This document shows positions 27,459 to 37,500 of a stretch of DNA of 64,000 bases, piece after piece (the first letter of the stretch is position 1; every line of letters starts with the position of its first letter). A program made the position numbers and the translations under genes. Below the pieces are notes generated by a model. The model was not told the origin of the DNA, did no database searches, and worked only from the letters and a program-made list of their open reading frames with translations. This DNA comes from Rosistilla ulvae (GTDB lineage Bacteria; Planctomycetota; Planctomycetia; Pirellulales; Pirellulaceae): assembly GCF_007741475.1 (NCBI RefSeq), contig NZ_CP036261.1, positions 2,790,001 to 2,854,000 of the forward strand. Reading direction: 5' to 3'.

Positions 27459-28247
27459 TTAGCGGACTGGAATCAAGCGGATTTGGCGGATATCGCAAAC
27501 GGCCCCTTTGACTTTTTCGATCGCCCGCAGGTCCAGCGAATAATCGCCTGCGGATTCGACACGAAGTTTACCGATCTGCCGCGGCTTGAAGTTCTGAAAA
27601 TGACCGGTCTCCTCGACAATGAACTGAACGGTTTGGTCGCCCAGCTGGATCGCAACGGTGCTTCCTCCGTGCCCTTTGCCGCAGCCCTGAAGGACTTCCA
27701 CCTGGAACTCCATCGGTTGTGAAATGTGGAGATGCCACTGAGCCCAATCCTTGGCATTGGCCCAATAGCCGACCGTGTTCTTGTGCGGTTGGGGTTCGTA
27801 TCGCAACAGCGTTCCGTGCGTGACGGCATGGTGAGCCGGAAGCGTGAACGAACCGTCCTCCGATTGCGAAATTCGGTGTGGTTTTTCGGCCAACAGCACC
27901 GGTTCGAGCGTCTCGAAAACAACCACCTTCCCCTGCGGTTGAGCTTCTTTGGGGAACGTGATGTCCCACGTCTTCGGTTCGGGGCGGAACTTCAGCTTCG
28001 TCTGCTCGGGGTCTTCCCCTTGGAAGTGAAGACTTTTCATGCGGTTGTTTAGTCGCGGAAACGAAATCTTGCGATCGTCCGGCAGCGATTCGACATGCAG
28101 TTCCAGCGACTTCGGTTTCCAGACGATCTCGCCCCACGTCTCTTGAGTTGTGGTTGGGGAGGTCGCCGGATCGTCAGCTTGCGCGAGCGCACATGCAATG
28201 ATCAAAATGCCCGCCGTCGTTATGCTGCTGCGCAGAAGTGCCATCAT
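27459..28247 (-). CDS. Secreted protein of unknown function with a C-terminal carbohydrate-binding-like domain
   Basis: This 262-residue protein starts with a signal peptide (MMALLRSSITTAGILIIACALAQA). The N-terminal half (GEIVWKPKSLELHVESLPDD, RPEPKTWDITFPKEAQPQG) is not recognised. The C-terminal half, from about residue 155 (GYWANAKDWAQWHLHISQPM, GQ-like glycine-rich GCGKGHGGSTVAIQLGD, then LRVESAGDYSLDLRA), resembles the beta-sandwich domains attached to planctomycete glycoside hydrolases and fucosidases. A sugar-binding role is therefore possible but unproven. It runs in the same direction as pyrE, 173 bp upstream of it. Confidence 0.68.
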   Translation of the reverse strand: MMALLRSSITTAGILIIACALAQADDPATSPTTTQETWGEIVWKPKSLELHVESLPDDRKISFPRLNNRMKSLHFQGEDPEQTKLKFRPEPKTWDITFPKEAQPQGKVVVFETLEPVLLAEKPHRISQSEDGSFTLPAHHAVTHGTLLRYEPQPHKNTVGYWANAKDWAQWHLHISQPMEFQVEVLQGCGKGHGGSTVAIQLGDQTVQFIVEETGHFQNFKPRQIGKLRVESAGDYSLDLRAIEKVKGAVCDIRQIRLIPVR

Positions 28248-28466
28248 CGGTTCGCTCGTTTGCCTGGTGGGAGAATCGTCTGGTCCAGCAAAATGCTACT
28301 CACCCGGATCGGGCGACGCAAACCGCCGCCGCAGAAAACGGCCCGCTGGGGTTCGGTTCGTTGCCCGTTTGCTGGTTTGCTACTATGCTCATTCCCCTAG
28401 GAACCGCAGCGTTTTATCCATCCGCCGCCCACCGCATGAAGCCACTTAACGAAAGGGTCGTTTGGG

Positions 28467-29579
28467 ATGCGAATCGATCTGGTCATCACCGAATTGTTTA
28501 TTGGTGGGGCCGAACGTCAGCTGACAGAACTGGCGATCGGACTATCTCAGAGAGGGGCTACGGTGCGAGTGATCTCGTTGGACGAATTGGCTCAAACCGC
28601 CCCTCAGGACCAATTGTTGCGACGGCTGCAGGAGGCCGGGATCGAAGTCTGTTCGTTGGGCTGCCGGTCGCAGTGGGCCGTTCCTCAAGCGATCGCGCGG
28701 TTGAAGCGATTGTTTGTTGCCGATCGCCCCGATCTGGTGCAGACGTTTCTGTTTCACGCCAATGTCATCGGGACCTGGGCCGCATCGCGGGTGGGGATTC
28801 CGATCAGGGTCGGAGGGGTAAGGGTCGCACAACCCAATCGAGCCCGACTGTGGCTGGAACGACGCGCGGCGCGACAAATGGAAGCGATCGTATGTGTCAG
28901 CCGATCGGTCGAGCAATTTGCTCGTCAGCACCTCGGATCCCCCCAGGCGACCATGCTCACGATTCCTAATGGAGTCGATGGCCAACGTTTCCTGACGGCG
29001 ACGCCGTTCGTATGGGAGGAATTGGGGCTCGACTCGGATGCCGATGTGATCCTGTATGTGGGGCGGCTGCACCCCCAGAAAGGAACCGACTGGTTGATGG
29101 ATGCGGCTCCGCGATTGTTGTTGGAAAATCCCCGAGCCGCTCTGGTGATCGTTGGATCGGGGCCGTGGAGGGGGATGGTGGCGGAGCGTCTCGCTAAACT
29201 GCCCAAGGGCCGCTCGGCGATGATGCCGTTGCAGGCGGATATAGCACCGTTGATGCGAGCTGCACGCTTGCTTTTGCTTCCTAGTCGTTATGAGGGAATG
29301 CCAAACGTCGTGATGGAAGCAATGGCAGCGAAGCTTCCAGTAATCTCGACCGATGCCGAGGGAGTTCGCGAGTTGCTGGGCGAAATGGCAGATCCGCAAG
29401 TCGTCAGCTTTGGCGATACCGATTCGCTTTGCGGGAAGCTGTCGGCACTTCTGAACGATCCGGCGCTTCGGTCACAAGTTGTTGACAGTAATGATGTTAG
29501 GGCGACGGATGTGTTTTCGGTTGGGGCGATGGTCGATCGTTATTGGGATCTATACCAACGCTTGGCGTCCGCTTCCTGA
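28467..29579 (+). CDS. Glycosyltransferase family 4 (GT-B fold)
   Basis: This 370-residue enzyme should transfer a sugar from a nucleotide-sugar to a lipid-linked or polysaccharide acceptor at the cytoplasmic face of the membrane. The N-terminal domain starts MRIDLVITELFIGGAERQL with the GGAE loop. The C-terminal domain shows ILYVGRLHPQKGTDWLMDA and ALVIVGSGP. The GT4 donor-site block follows: LLLPSRYEGMPNVVMEAMAAKLPVI, in which the glutamates of the E-x7-E pattern are present (E in YEGMP and in VVMEAM). The sugar specificity is unknown. It is divergent from the secreted unknown. With FkbM and the Wza-like gene it adds to an exopolysaccharide theme, although they are not adjacent. Confidence 0.9.
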   Translation: MRIDLVITELFIGGAERQLTELAIGLSQRGATVRVISLDELAQTAPQDQLLRRLQEAGIEVCSLGCRSQWAVPQAIARLKRLFVADRPDLVQTFLFHANVIGTWAASRVGIPIRVGGVRVAQPNRARLWLERRAARQMEAIVCVSRSVEQFARQHLGSPQATMLTIPNGVDGQRFLTATPFVWEELGLDSDADVILYVGRLHPQKGTDWLMDAAPRLLLENPRAALVIVGSGPWRGMVAERLAKLPKGRSAMMPLQADIAPLMRAARLLLLPSRYEGMPNVVMEAMAAKLPVISTDAEGVRELLGEMADPQVVSFGDTDSLCGKLSALLNDPALRSQVVDSNDVRATDVFSVGAMVDRYWDLYQRLASAS

Positions 29580-30323
29580 AGCGTCTACGAGCCCGGTTGG
29601 AAAAAAATCCACGTTCCGAAGTGCTTGTCAGGCAATGACCTAAGTTTGCTAGCAGGTCGCCAGGGCCGCTGTTTTCTGCGAGGATTTGGTTGACCACCGG
29701 CCGGGGATCGGTATTCTGTGGTGGTCACGCATCGCGACGTAAGATCTTCACGGATCCTATCTTACGCTCGCATTTAAGGGACGAAATCGATTGCAGGACG
29801 CGAACATGACCCTGTCAGGCAAGCCATTAGAGATTATGCTGGAAGGCGACGAGCACCCCAAGGATTGGCGGTGGACGGTTGCTTTGCTGTGGAGTTCTAA
29901 TGGAGCCGGGCAGAACACTGATCAGCTTGCGGATGACGCCTTGGTAGGCACGAATCGATCGACTTGACGTGTCGAGCCGAGTTCGGGTCCATGGAGGTGC
30001 CAATTCGCACCACGATCCTCCTTCCGCGAGGAATGCCTTGCATGGATTTGGACAGCGGTCAGCCAACGGCCACTGGCTGACGGCACGATGGGTCAGGCAA
30101 ACGGTGATTCGCAGAATCGCATGTGTCTGAAATATTGAAGAAAGAGTCCATGGACTGTAGACATGATGTGTACAGTCGCGATCGCACGGTGAACAACTTC
30201 GGTTGTCCGCCGTGCAAGTCTTGACCTACCGGGCACATGGATGTGCCCCGGTCAGGCTTGCTTTCTCGCTCGCCCCGACATCGCTCTTTCCATCCCTCGC
30301 CATCGCATCCCTATAAAACACAC
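29580..30323. other. Long intergenic region upstream of rsmH with hairpins
   Basis: About 744 bases show no convincing gene. Three inverted repeats stand out: CGTAAGAT / ATCTTACG (29738-29766), GTCAGCCA / TGGCTGAC (30058-30081), and TGACC...GGGCACAT / ATGTGCCC...GGTCA (30222-30254). None is followed by a T run. No tmRNA, SRP RNA, RNase P or 6S RNA signature was recognised. A 79-codon reverse frame at 29827-30066 has no recognisable features. Confidence 0.5.
30222..30254. repeat. Strong hairpin upstream of rsmH
   Basis: GGGCACAT and ATGTGCCC (8 bp) sit inside an outer TGACC / GGTCA pair with a small bulge, 70 bases before the rsmH start. It covers the upstream alternative start at 30237, which argues against that start. 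It could be a regulatory RNA structure or a protein-binding site. Confidence 0.5.
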
Positions 30324-31247
30324 ATGTCAGATACCGCTTCCTCAACCAGCATGCACGTGCCGGTTCTGCCTTCGGAAGTGCTCGATGCGTTGGATCTTGC
30401 CCCCGGCAAAACAATCGTCGACGGAACCTTTGGCGGTGGCGGACACTCGCGGTTGATCCTGCAGAAAATCGCCCCCGGCGGAACATTGATCGGCCTGGAT
30501 CGCGATCCTCGAGCGATTCAAGAGTATGGGCCCCAGTGGCATGCTTCGATGCCGGCGACCGACGGCGAAGCCTTTTCGCGAATCGAACTGATCAACGACA
30601 GCTACCATCGACTGCCACAACTGATGCAGGAGTTGGAGATCGATGCGGTCGACGGCATCCTGTTGGATCTCGGGCTGTCCAGCGATCAATTGAACGACCC
30701 GTCGCGTGGATTCAGTTACCAAACCAGCGGCGATTTGGATCTCCGATTCGATCCAACCTGCGGCGAATCGGCCAGCGAGCTGTTGTTGCGATTGCCCGAA
30801 AAAGACATCGCCGACCTGATCTATCAGTTTGGCGAAGAGCGTTGCAGTCGCCGGATCGCGCGACGGATCGTCGAGCGGCGCAAAGAGCGCCGGGCCGTCC
30901 GCACCGCCGATGAACTGGCTTCGCTTGTCCGCGGATGTGTCCCACGCAGCAAGAACCATCGCATCGATCCGGCCACGCGAACCTTTCAAGCCTTGCGAAT
31001 CGCGGTCAATCAAGAGTTGCGGATCGTCAAGCAAGCGTTGGAAGATCTTCCCGGCTGCCTGCGGCCCGGCGGGCGATTTGCTGTGATCAGTTTCCATTCG
31101 CTCGAAGACCGGTTGGTCAAACACGCGTTTCGCGAAGCGGACGATCTGGAGATTCTAACCCGCAAACCGATTCTCGCATCGGACCGCGAAAACGCCGAGA
31201 ACGCAAGAGCTCGTAGCGCCAAGCTGCGAGTAGCGGTGAAAAAGTAG
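30324..31247 (+). CDS. rsmH: 16S rRNA (cytosine(1402)-N4)-methyltransferase
   Basis: RsmH methylates N4 of C1402 in the ribosomal P site. The 307-residue product begins with the family start HVPVLPSEVLDAL. The SAM loop follows (VDGTFGGGGHSRLIL), then GLDRDPRAI, the GILLDLGLSSDQLND block, FRALRIAVNQEL-like FQALRIAVNQELRIVKQAL, and the C-terminal VISFHSLEDRLVKHAF. ATG 30324 gives MSDTASSTSMHVPVL; the upstream frame to 30237 crosses a strong hairpin and is unlikely. In most bacteria rsmH (mraW) heads the division/cell-wall cluster with ftsL and murE. Here it stands alone, as expected in planctomycetes, whose dcw genes are reduced and scattered. Confidence 0.95.
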   Translation: MSDTASSTSMHVPVLPSEVLDALDLAPGKTIVDGTFGGGGHSRLILQKIAPGGTLIGLDRDPRAIQEYGPQWHASMPATDGEAFSRIELINDSYHRLPQLMQELEIDAVDGILLDLGLSSDQLNDPSRGFSYQTSGDLDLRFDPTCGESASELLLRLPEKDIADLIYQFGEERCSRRIARRIVERRKERRAVRTADELASLVRGCVPRSKNHRIDPATRTFQALRIAVNQELRIVKQALEDLPGCLRPGGRFAVISFHSLEDRLVKHAFREADDLEILTRKPILASDRENAENARARSAKLRVAVKK

Positions 31248-31319
31248 GGGGGCCGGGGAGTGGCGGCGTAGCGAGTCGACACCGGACACGATTTCGCCGA
31301 GCGCTGCCACAACGACGGC

Positions 31320-33641
31320 CTATGTGGCCGCTTGGGGCTTCGGCTGGGGCTTCGGCTGGGAATTGGCTCGCCACCAGGCGTTGGCTTCGTCGGCCGTCCA
31401 GGGTTGTTTGGCGGCAAGTTCTTCCAGTCGCGTCCGCAGCTGAGCGGCGTTGTCGGGGCGATCGTCGGGCGATTTGGCAAGGCACCGCATCACGATCGCA
31501 TCGAGAGCCGGAATCGACGACGTCGCTCCCGCTTGGCTCGGCGGCAGCGGCATCACCCCCAGCACCTGTTCGAAGATCATTTCGGGATTGGCGGTCGTGA
31601 ATGGGGGGCGACCGGTCAGCATGAAATAGCCGACTGCGCCGATCGCGTAGACATCCATTCGCGGGTCGACTGCCGCGGGAGTGCGAACGCGTTCGGGAGA
31701 CATGAACATCGGCGTCCCCGCCCAGATCGTCTCTCGCGTGCGAAACTCTTTGCTGTTGGGAGCGACCGATTTGGCCAACCCAAAATCGAACAAGATCAAC
31801 CAATCCGCTTCGTTCCCGCGGCGGGTGATGATAATGTTTTCCGGTTTGATGTCGCGATGGATCAACCCCGCCGTGTGCGCCTCTTCGATCGACTTGCACA
31901 ACTGAATCAAAAAGTGCAGCGTCCGGCTGGCCGACAGCGATCCGCTGCGCATGATCACCGTGCTCAACGTCAGTCCGTCCAGGTACTCCATCGCAAAATA
32001 GATCAAACCATCATCGGTCCGGCCGTAATCGAGGATGCGAATCGTGTGCGGACTGGTCAGCTGGGCCGCCAGTTTGACTTCCCGGTCGAACCGCCCGACA
32101 TCGACCATCGTCAATCGATCCGGCCGCAGGATTTTAACGGCGCTCGCTCTCTTCAGAAGCGAATGACGGGCACGGTAGACATATCCCATTCCCCCTTCGC
32201 CGATCTTTTCCAGCAGTTCGTAGGCGCCAACCTGCTGTCCACCCGCGTTGGTCGGCAAGTGTTTCGGGCGCAGGAAGCTGTCGCCAAACCAAGCTAGCCC
32301 CGTCAGCCCCAACGGCAACAACAGCACCGCCGCCAGCCCGTACCGCATCCTTCGGGGGAATGCGTAAGCGCTGTCAAAGCTCACTTCGCTGACGATCCCC
32401 AGTTCCAATTCTGGAAGCCAACGCCATGCTCCCACTACCCGCTCGCCGCGAATATCGCGATACCCAACTATGTTTGTTCCGTCTTCGCCAACGGTCACCC
32501 GAGCCGCGGCTTCGGTCAGGGGCAGCATCCGCCGCGACCGGTCGGGGCGATAGCCATCCGCCAGCGGACCTCCCGGATCGACCACGCGGACAAAACCGTC
32601 TTCGGAATCGGGCCGATCGGTGGCGTCAACGATCCCCAGGTCGGGCCACAGCGCCGCATGGCGGGTGCGCATCAAGACATGGGCATCGCGATCGATGCAG
32701 AACGTATCGGCCAGCGTGCCCACGTTTTGCTTTTCGAAAAAAGCTTGGAAGTGCTGCAGCCATGCCGTGTCTCGCACCCGCATCACCGCCACGGGAGCGG
32801 AACCAGTGGAGTGGATCGGAAACGATACCCACATCTGTTTCGGCGCTTCGGGCGAAACGCTATCGGAACTCTGTTTCGGATGAGTTGGGAATTGTAACTG
32901 CACCGCGCCATTGGCAGCCCTCGCCAATTCGACCATCGCCTCGGGGGGCAAATGCGTCCCGACATCGGATTGGTCGGATGGTCCGCTAGCCAGGGTCAGG
33001 CCTTGAGGGGTCCATAACATATAAGGAACACCGGCACCAAATAGCTCGTCGGCCCGTTCTCGCGTCTGCTGCGCCAGGTCGGAATCGAGGAGTTGATCCT
33101 TGTCGGGAGTTGGCCTCATGGCGAGATATTGTTGTGCCAAGGCCAAAAGTTTTGGGTCGCGTCCCCACTGTTTCGCCTGGGTCTCCAACTGCGTCGCCCA
33201 CAGTTTCACCTCGGACGCTGCCGATTTAACGTTCGACCGCAGCGCTGCCCGTTCGGAATCGATCGAATATTCTCGAACGCGTCGGTCGACGAGCCAAGCG
33301 AGCAGCAGGGACGTGATGCAGACCAACGCAAACACGATCCCCCGTGTGTCGGCTTGCAGACGCGACTTCAACCAACTCGAGACCGTTGGTTTGTCGGGAC
33401 GCAAGCGAGCGAGGACCGATGAATCGTTGATGATGGTTTGTGATGCTTGCTGCTGGAACGGTGTCTGTCCTTCCTGCGTTGCCGCTTCGGAATCGTGATG
33501 CTTCAACAGCTTCAGGACGTCATGTCGCAGCGCCGCATCGTCACCGCAGAGTGATTCGAGTTGATCCTGCTGGCGTTCGGTCGGCACGCTTTCGACAGCA
33601 AGAAAAATTTCCTTGACGCGTGCATAATGCTCCGGCGTCAT
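31320..33641 (-). CDS. Membrane Ser/Thr protein kinase with extracytoplasmic sensor domain
   Basis: This 773-residue protein has a cytoplasmic N-terminus of the type often found before planctomycete kinases (YARVKEIFLAVESVP...LCGDDAALRHDVLKLL). A membrane helix follows at about 101-119, then a roughly 310-residue outside domain that looks like a dCache sensor, and a second helix at about 434-455. The C-terminal kinase (about 470-740) is complete: GEGGMGYVYRA loop, SAVKIL lysine, HRDIKPENII, DFGLAK and SPERV are all present. It should phosphorylate proteins in response to an external signal. Its ATG at 33641 overlaps the stop of the ECF sigma gene (ATGA), so the two are co-translated. A proline/lysine/glutamine tail ends the protein. 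Confidence 0.9.
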   Translation of the reverse strand: MTPEHYARVKEIFLAVESVPTERQQDQLESLCGDDAALRHDVLKLLKHHDSEAATQEGQTPFQQQASQTIINDSSVLARLRPDKPTVSSWLKSRLQADTRGIVFALVCITSLLLAWLVDRRVREYSIDSERAALRSNVKSAASEVKLWATQLETQAKQWGRDPKLLALAQQYLAMRPTPDKDQLLDSDLAQQTRERADELFGAGVPYMLWTPQGLTLASGPSDQSDVGTHLPPEAMVELARAANGAVQLQFPTHPKQSSDSVSPEAPKQMWVSFPIHSTGSAPVAVMRVRDTAWLQHFQAFFEKQNVGTLADTFCIDRDAHVLMRTRHAALWPDLGIVDATDRPDSEDGFVRVVDPGGPLADGYRPDRSRRMLPLTEAAARVTVGEDGTNIVGYRDIRGERVVGAWRWLPELELGIVSEVSFDSAYAFPRRMRYGLAAVLLLPLGLTGLAWFGDSFLRPKHLPTNAGGQQVGAYELLEKIGEGGMGYVYRARHSLLKRASAVKILRPDRLTMVDVGRFDREVKLAAQLTSPHTIRILDYGRTDDGLIYFAMEYLDGLTLSTVIMRSGSLSASRTLHFLIQLCKSIEEAHTAGLIHRDIKPENIIITRRGNEADWLILFDFGLAKSVAPNSKEFRTRETIWAGTPMFMSPERVRTPAAVDPRMDVYAIGAVGYFMLTGRPPFTTANPEMIFEQVLGVMPLPPSQAGATSSIPALDAIVMRCLAKSPDDRPDNAAQLRTRLEELAAKQPWTADEANAWWRANSQPKPQPKPQAAT

Positions 33642-34204
33642 TCTTGAGCATCCTCGTCGAGCGTGTTGCGCAGCCAGGCTCGGGCCATCGCCCACTCCTT
33701 CTCAACTGTCCGAAGCCCCATCTGAAGCGCTCCGGCAATCTCCTTCATCGTCATCCCGCCAAAGAACCGCATCTCGACGATCCGCGCTTGGGTGGGGTCG
33801 AGGCCTGCCAGGGTTTCCAGCAGGTCGTCCAGCGCCAACACGTCGGCATCGCGTTCCATCGAAAAGGTGGAAACATCATCCAGTTCGATCCGCGACCATT
33901 CGCCCCCCCGCTTCTGTGCATGGACGCGGCGGGCGTGATCGACAAGGATTCGCCGCATGACCCGCGCTCCGATCGCAAAAAAGTGGGTCTTGCCGGCCCA
34001 ATCGACGCGGTTCTGATCGATCATCCGAAAATAGGCTTCATGCACCAACGAGGTGGCGCTAAGCTTGTCCCGATCGGGTTCATCGCGCAGATAGCTGCCC
34101 GCCAGACGAATCAAGTCTTCGTATACCAGCGTAAACAGGCCTTCCGCTTTGGGGTTACCCTTGGCACGCTGCGACTTCAGAAGTTCGTCGGTTGCATTTT
34201 CCAT
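33638..34204 (-). CDS. ECF-type RNA polymerase sigma factor
   Basis: This 188-residue sigma factor lacks region 3 and has region 2 (EGLFTLVYEDLIRLAGSYLRDE, then TSLVHEAYFRMID). Region 4 follows with the helix-turn-helix MRFFGGMTMKEIAGALQMGLRTVEKEWAMARAWL in sequence, quoted here only in part. The ARIVEMRFFGGMT segment is typical of the planctomycete/acidobacterial ECF group paired with kinases. ATG 34204 gives MENATDELLK; the upstream frame to 34288 is less plausible. The stop overlaps the kinase start, so the kinase probably controls or signals through this sigma factor, or they share a regulon. No anti-sigma factor is adjacent. Confidence 0.9.
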   Translation of the reverse strand: MENATDELLKSQRAKGNPKAEGLFTLVYEDLIRLAGSYLRDEPDRDKLSATSLVHEAYFRMIDQNRVDWAGKTHFFAIGARVMRRILVDHARRVHAQKRGGEWSRIELDDVSTFSMERDADVLALDDLLETLAGLDPTQARIVEMRFFGGMTMKEIAGALQMGLRTVEKEWAMARAWLRNTLDEDAQE

Positions 34205-34589
34205 CAGTTCTTGGGGACGATTGCCTGTTGCGGGCCCATAATTTCGAATCGCGAACTCAATTTCCCAAGCCGCTACTGCGAACACCATGTCCGCCGATCG
34301 ATACCTTTGAAAACTCCACCTATTCTACCCGAATTGTCGAAAATTCACTATCTCGATCCAACGAAGCGATCAAAACTTGCCGAATTGAATCGACAGATTC
34401 AGCTGCTGCGACAAATCAGCTCCACGACACCAACGTTGGACGTGGAAAAAAACAGCATTTGCGAAGACCGACCCCGCTCGCCAGCGGGACGCGAAGCCAT
34501 CCCGCTGGACTGGGTGTTATCGTCACAATCCCAACAACCCGCACCGCCAAGATGGTGCCAATCGACGTCCCCGTCAATATCCAGTTGTT
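34205..34589. other. Intergenic region between the sigma gene and pyc
   Basis: About 385 bases lie upstream of the sigma gene and downstream of pyc. No gene is supported, and no terminator with a T run was found for pyc. The A/T-rich part at 34310-34460 is a likely site for the sigma promoter, but no clear boxes are visible. Confidence 0.45.
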
Positions 34590-37500
34590 TTAACTGTCCA
34601 AAATAACCACAAGATCTCCCGTGTCCACCTGGCTACCGGGCTTCACAACTAACTTCCCAACCGTACCTTTGTGGGGGGCAGCGATGGTCGTTTCCATCTT
34701 CATCGCTTCCAATACCAGCAGCTTTTGCCCGGCCTGAACCTTATCACCCTCGCAGACCGCAACGCTGACGACCATGCCGGGCATGTTCGCTGCGATGTGG
34801 GCGGGATCGCTCGGGTCGGCCTTAACCGCTTTGGCGTTCTCTGGCTCCAACGCCTTGTCGATCACTTCGATTTCGCGGGGCTGGCCGTTGAGTTCAAAGA
34901 AGACGGTCCGGTGTCCATCGGGATGGGGTTGCCCGGTCGCCAAATATTTGACGATCAAGCGTTTTCCTGGCTCGATATCGACAGCGATCTCTTCGCCCGG
35001 TTGTTGGCCGTAGAAGAAGTTTGGGGTTGGGATGTGGCTGACGTCACCGAATTCGCGGCGATAATCGGCGTAATCGCGGAACACCTTGGGATACAACAGG
35101 ATCGATGCGGCGTAGCGATCGGCGTCGCTGCCGACCAATTCCTTCGCTTCCGCTTTAGCCGCTGCGATATCCGCGGGGGGCATCGATTCACCCGGACGGC
35201 CAGTCACCGGCGTCTCGCCTTGCAGCACGACTTCGAGCATCCGTTCGGGGAAACCACCCGGTGGTTGTCCCATCCGGCCACCGACCAAATCGACGACCGA
35301 TGCGGGGAACGCGATCGGTTTTTCCGCTTGCAGCACATCGTCAGCGGTCAATTCATTGGCGACCATGAAGAGTGCCAGGTCGCCGACCGCCTTGGATGTT
35401 GGCGTGACTTTGACGATATCCCCTAACAACGTGTTGCACGACGCGTAGGTTTTACAGACTTCGGCCCAGCGGTCGCTGAGCCCCAGGGCGCGGGCCTGTT
35501 GGAACAGGTTGGTGTATTGGCCCCCCGGCATCTCGTGTTCGTACAGATCGCCGGTGGCGGGTAGGACCAAACTTTCAAACGGTGTGTAGAACTCGCGAGC
35601 CGCTTGCCAGTAGGTGGCCAACGAGGTCAACGCTTCGGTCGACAGCTTGCTGGCTCGCGGTGTGTTTCGCAACGCTTCGACCAGCGTGTTCAGGTTGACC
35701 TGCGAAGTTCCCCCCGACAGTGGCGCAAGGGCCGCGTCGGCGATCTGCAGGCCTTCGTCGGCAGCCGCCAGAATCGAAGCCCCTTGAATCCCGCCGGTGT
35801 CATGGGTGTGGAAATGGATCGGAATACCGACGTTCTCTTTCAACGCTTTGACGAGCGTGCGGGCCGCTTGGGGTTTCAGCAGCCCCGCCATGTCTTTGAT
35901 CGCCAGCAGGTGAGCCCCCAGTTTTTCCAGTTCCTTGGCCAGATCGACGTAATAGTTCAGCGAGTATTTCGTCCGCGCAGGGTCCTGGATGTCGCCGGTG
36001 TAACAGATCGACGCTTCGCAGATCCCCCCCGCCTCGATCACCGCATCCATGGCGACACGCATGTTCGGGACCCAGTTCAAGGCGTCGAAGACGCGGAAGA
36101 CATCCATCCCGGCGGAGGCCGCTTCCTTGACAAACAGTTGCACGACGTTGTCGGGATAGTTGGTGTAGCCGACCGCGTTGGAGGCTCTCAGCAGCATCTG
36201 GAACAGAATGTTGGGGACCGCCGCTCGCAGATCGACCAACCGATTCCAGGGGCATTCGTTCAGGAAACGCATCGAGGTATCAAACGTCGCCCCCCCCCAC
36301 ATTTCCAGCGAGAACAATTCGGACGCATATTGCGAATAGGCGGGTGCGATCTGCAGCATATCGAAGCTGCGCACACGCGTCGCCAGCAGCGATTGGTGCG
36401 CGTCGCGCATCGTGGTATCGGTCAACAGCAAGCTCGATTGGTTGTTGATCCAATCGACCAGGCCGGTGACACCACTCTTCAGAAACACATCGCGGGAGCC
36501 TTCGGGGCGTTTGGCGGCGACAGGGATCTCGGGGACTGGCGCGGGCAACCGCCGCGTGGCAACCGGGCGATCCAAAACCAACGGATTCCCGTTGACGATC
36601 GTTTCGCCGAGGTATTTCAGCAGTTTGGTCGCACGATCGCGACGGTTCGGCAGATTAAACAGATCGGGAGTCGTGTCGATCAGACGCGTTGTCGCATTTC
36701 CGGAAAGGAATTGATCGTTTTTGATCAAACGGACCAGGAACGGGATGTTGGTCTTCACGCCACGGATGCGGAATTCCTGTAAACAGCGTTCCATCCGCGA
36801 TGCCGATTCGGCCAGCGTGCGTCCGCGTGCGGAGACCTTCACGAGCATCGAATCATAGAATGGATTGACAACGGCACCGCTGAAGGCGCTACCAGCATCC
36901 AAGCGAATCCCAAGGCCGCCAGCGGAGCGATAGTGGGTGATCCGGCCATAGTCGGGGAGGAATTGGTTTGCGGGATCTTCGGTCGTCACCCGGCACTGCA
37001 TCGCAAATCCGACTGTCTTAATCTCGTCTTGAGGTGGCAGCGACAATTCGGCATCGGTCAACGACAAACCGCTGGCGACCAAGATTTGCGATTTGACCAG
37101 ATCGATCCCGGTCACCTCTTCGGTAACCGTGTGCTCGACTTGAATCCGTGGATTGACCTCGATAAAGAAGAAGTCTCCCGAATCGACATCCAGCAGGAAT
37201 TCAACGGTTCCGGCGTTTTCGTAGCCGACTTTGTTTCCGATCGCCAACGCCGCATCGCACAACGCCTGACGCGTCTCGGCAGGGAGGTTCGGAGCGGGGG
37301 CCAGTTCGACCACCTTTTGATGCCGCCGCTGGACGCTGCAGTCGCGCTCGAACAGGTGCAACAGGTTGCCATGCTGATCGCCTAACAATTGCACTTCGAT
37401 GTGCCGAGCTCGCTCGACAAAGCGTTCGACGAAAACTTCGTCGCTGCCAAACGCCGTCAGCGACTCTCGCTGAGCCTGTTCAAAATTGGCGGCCAGTTCC

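Noticed and set aside
29827-30066. 79-codon reverse frame in the gap before rsmH
   Set aside because: No recognisable features, no ribosome site, and a composition not clearly coding. It may be a decayed fragment, but this cannot be shown.
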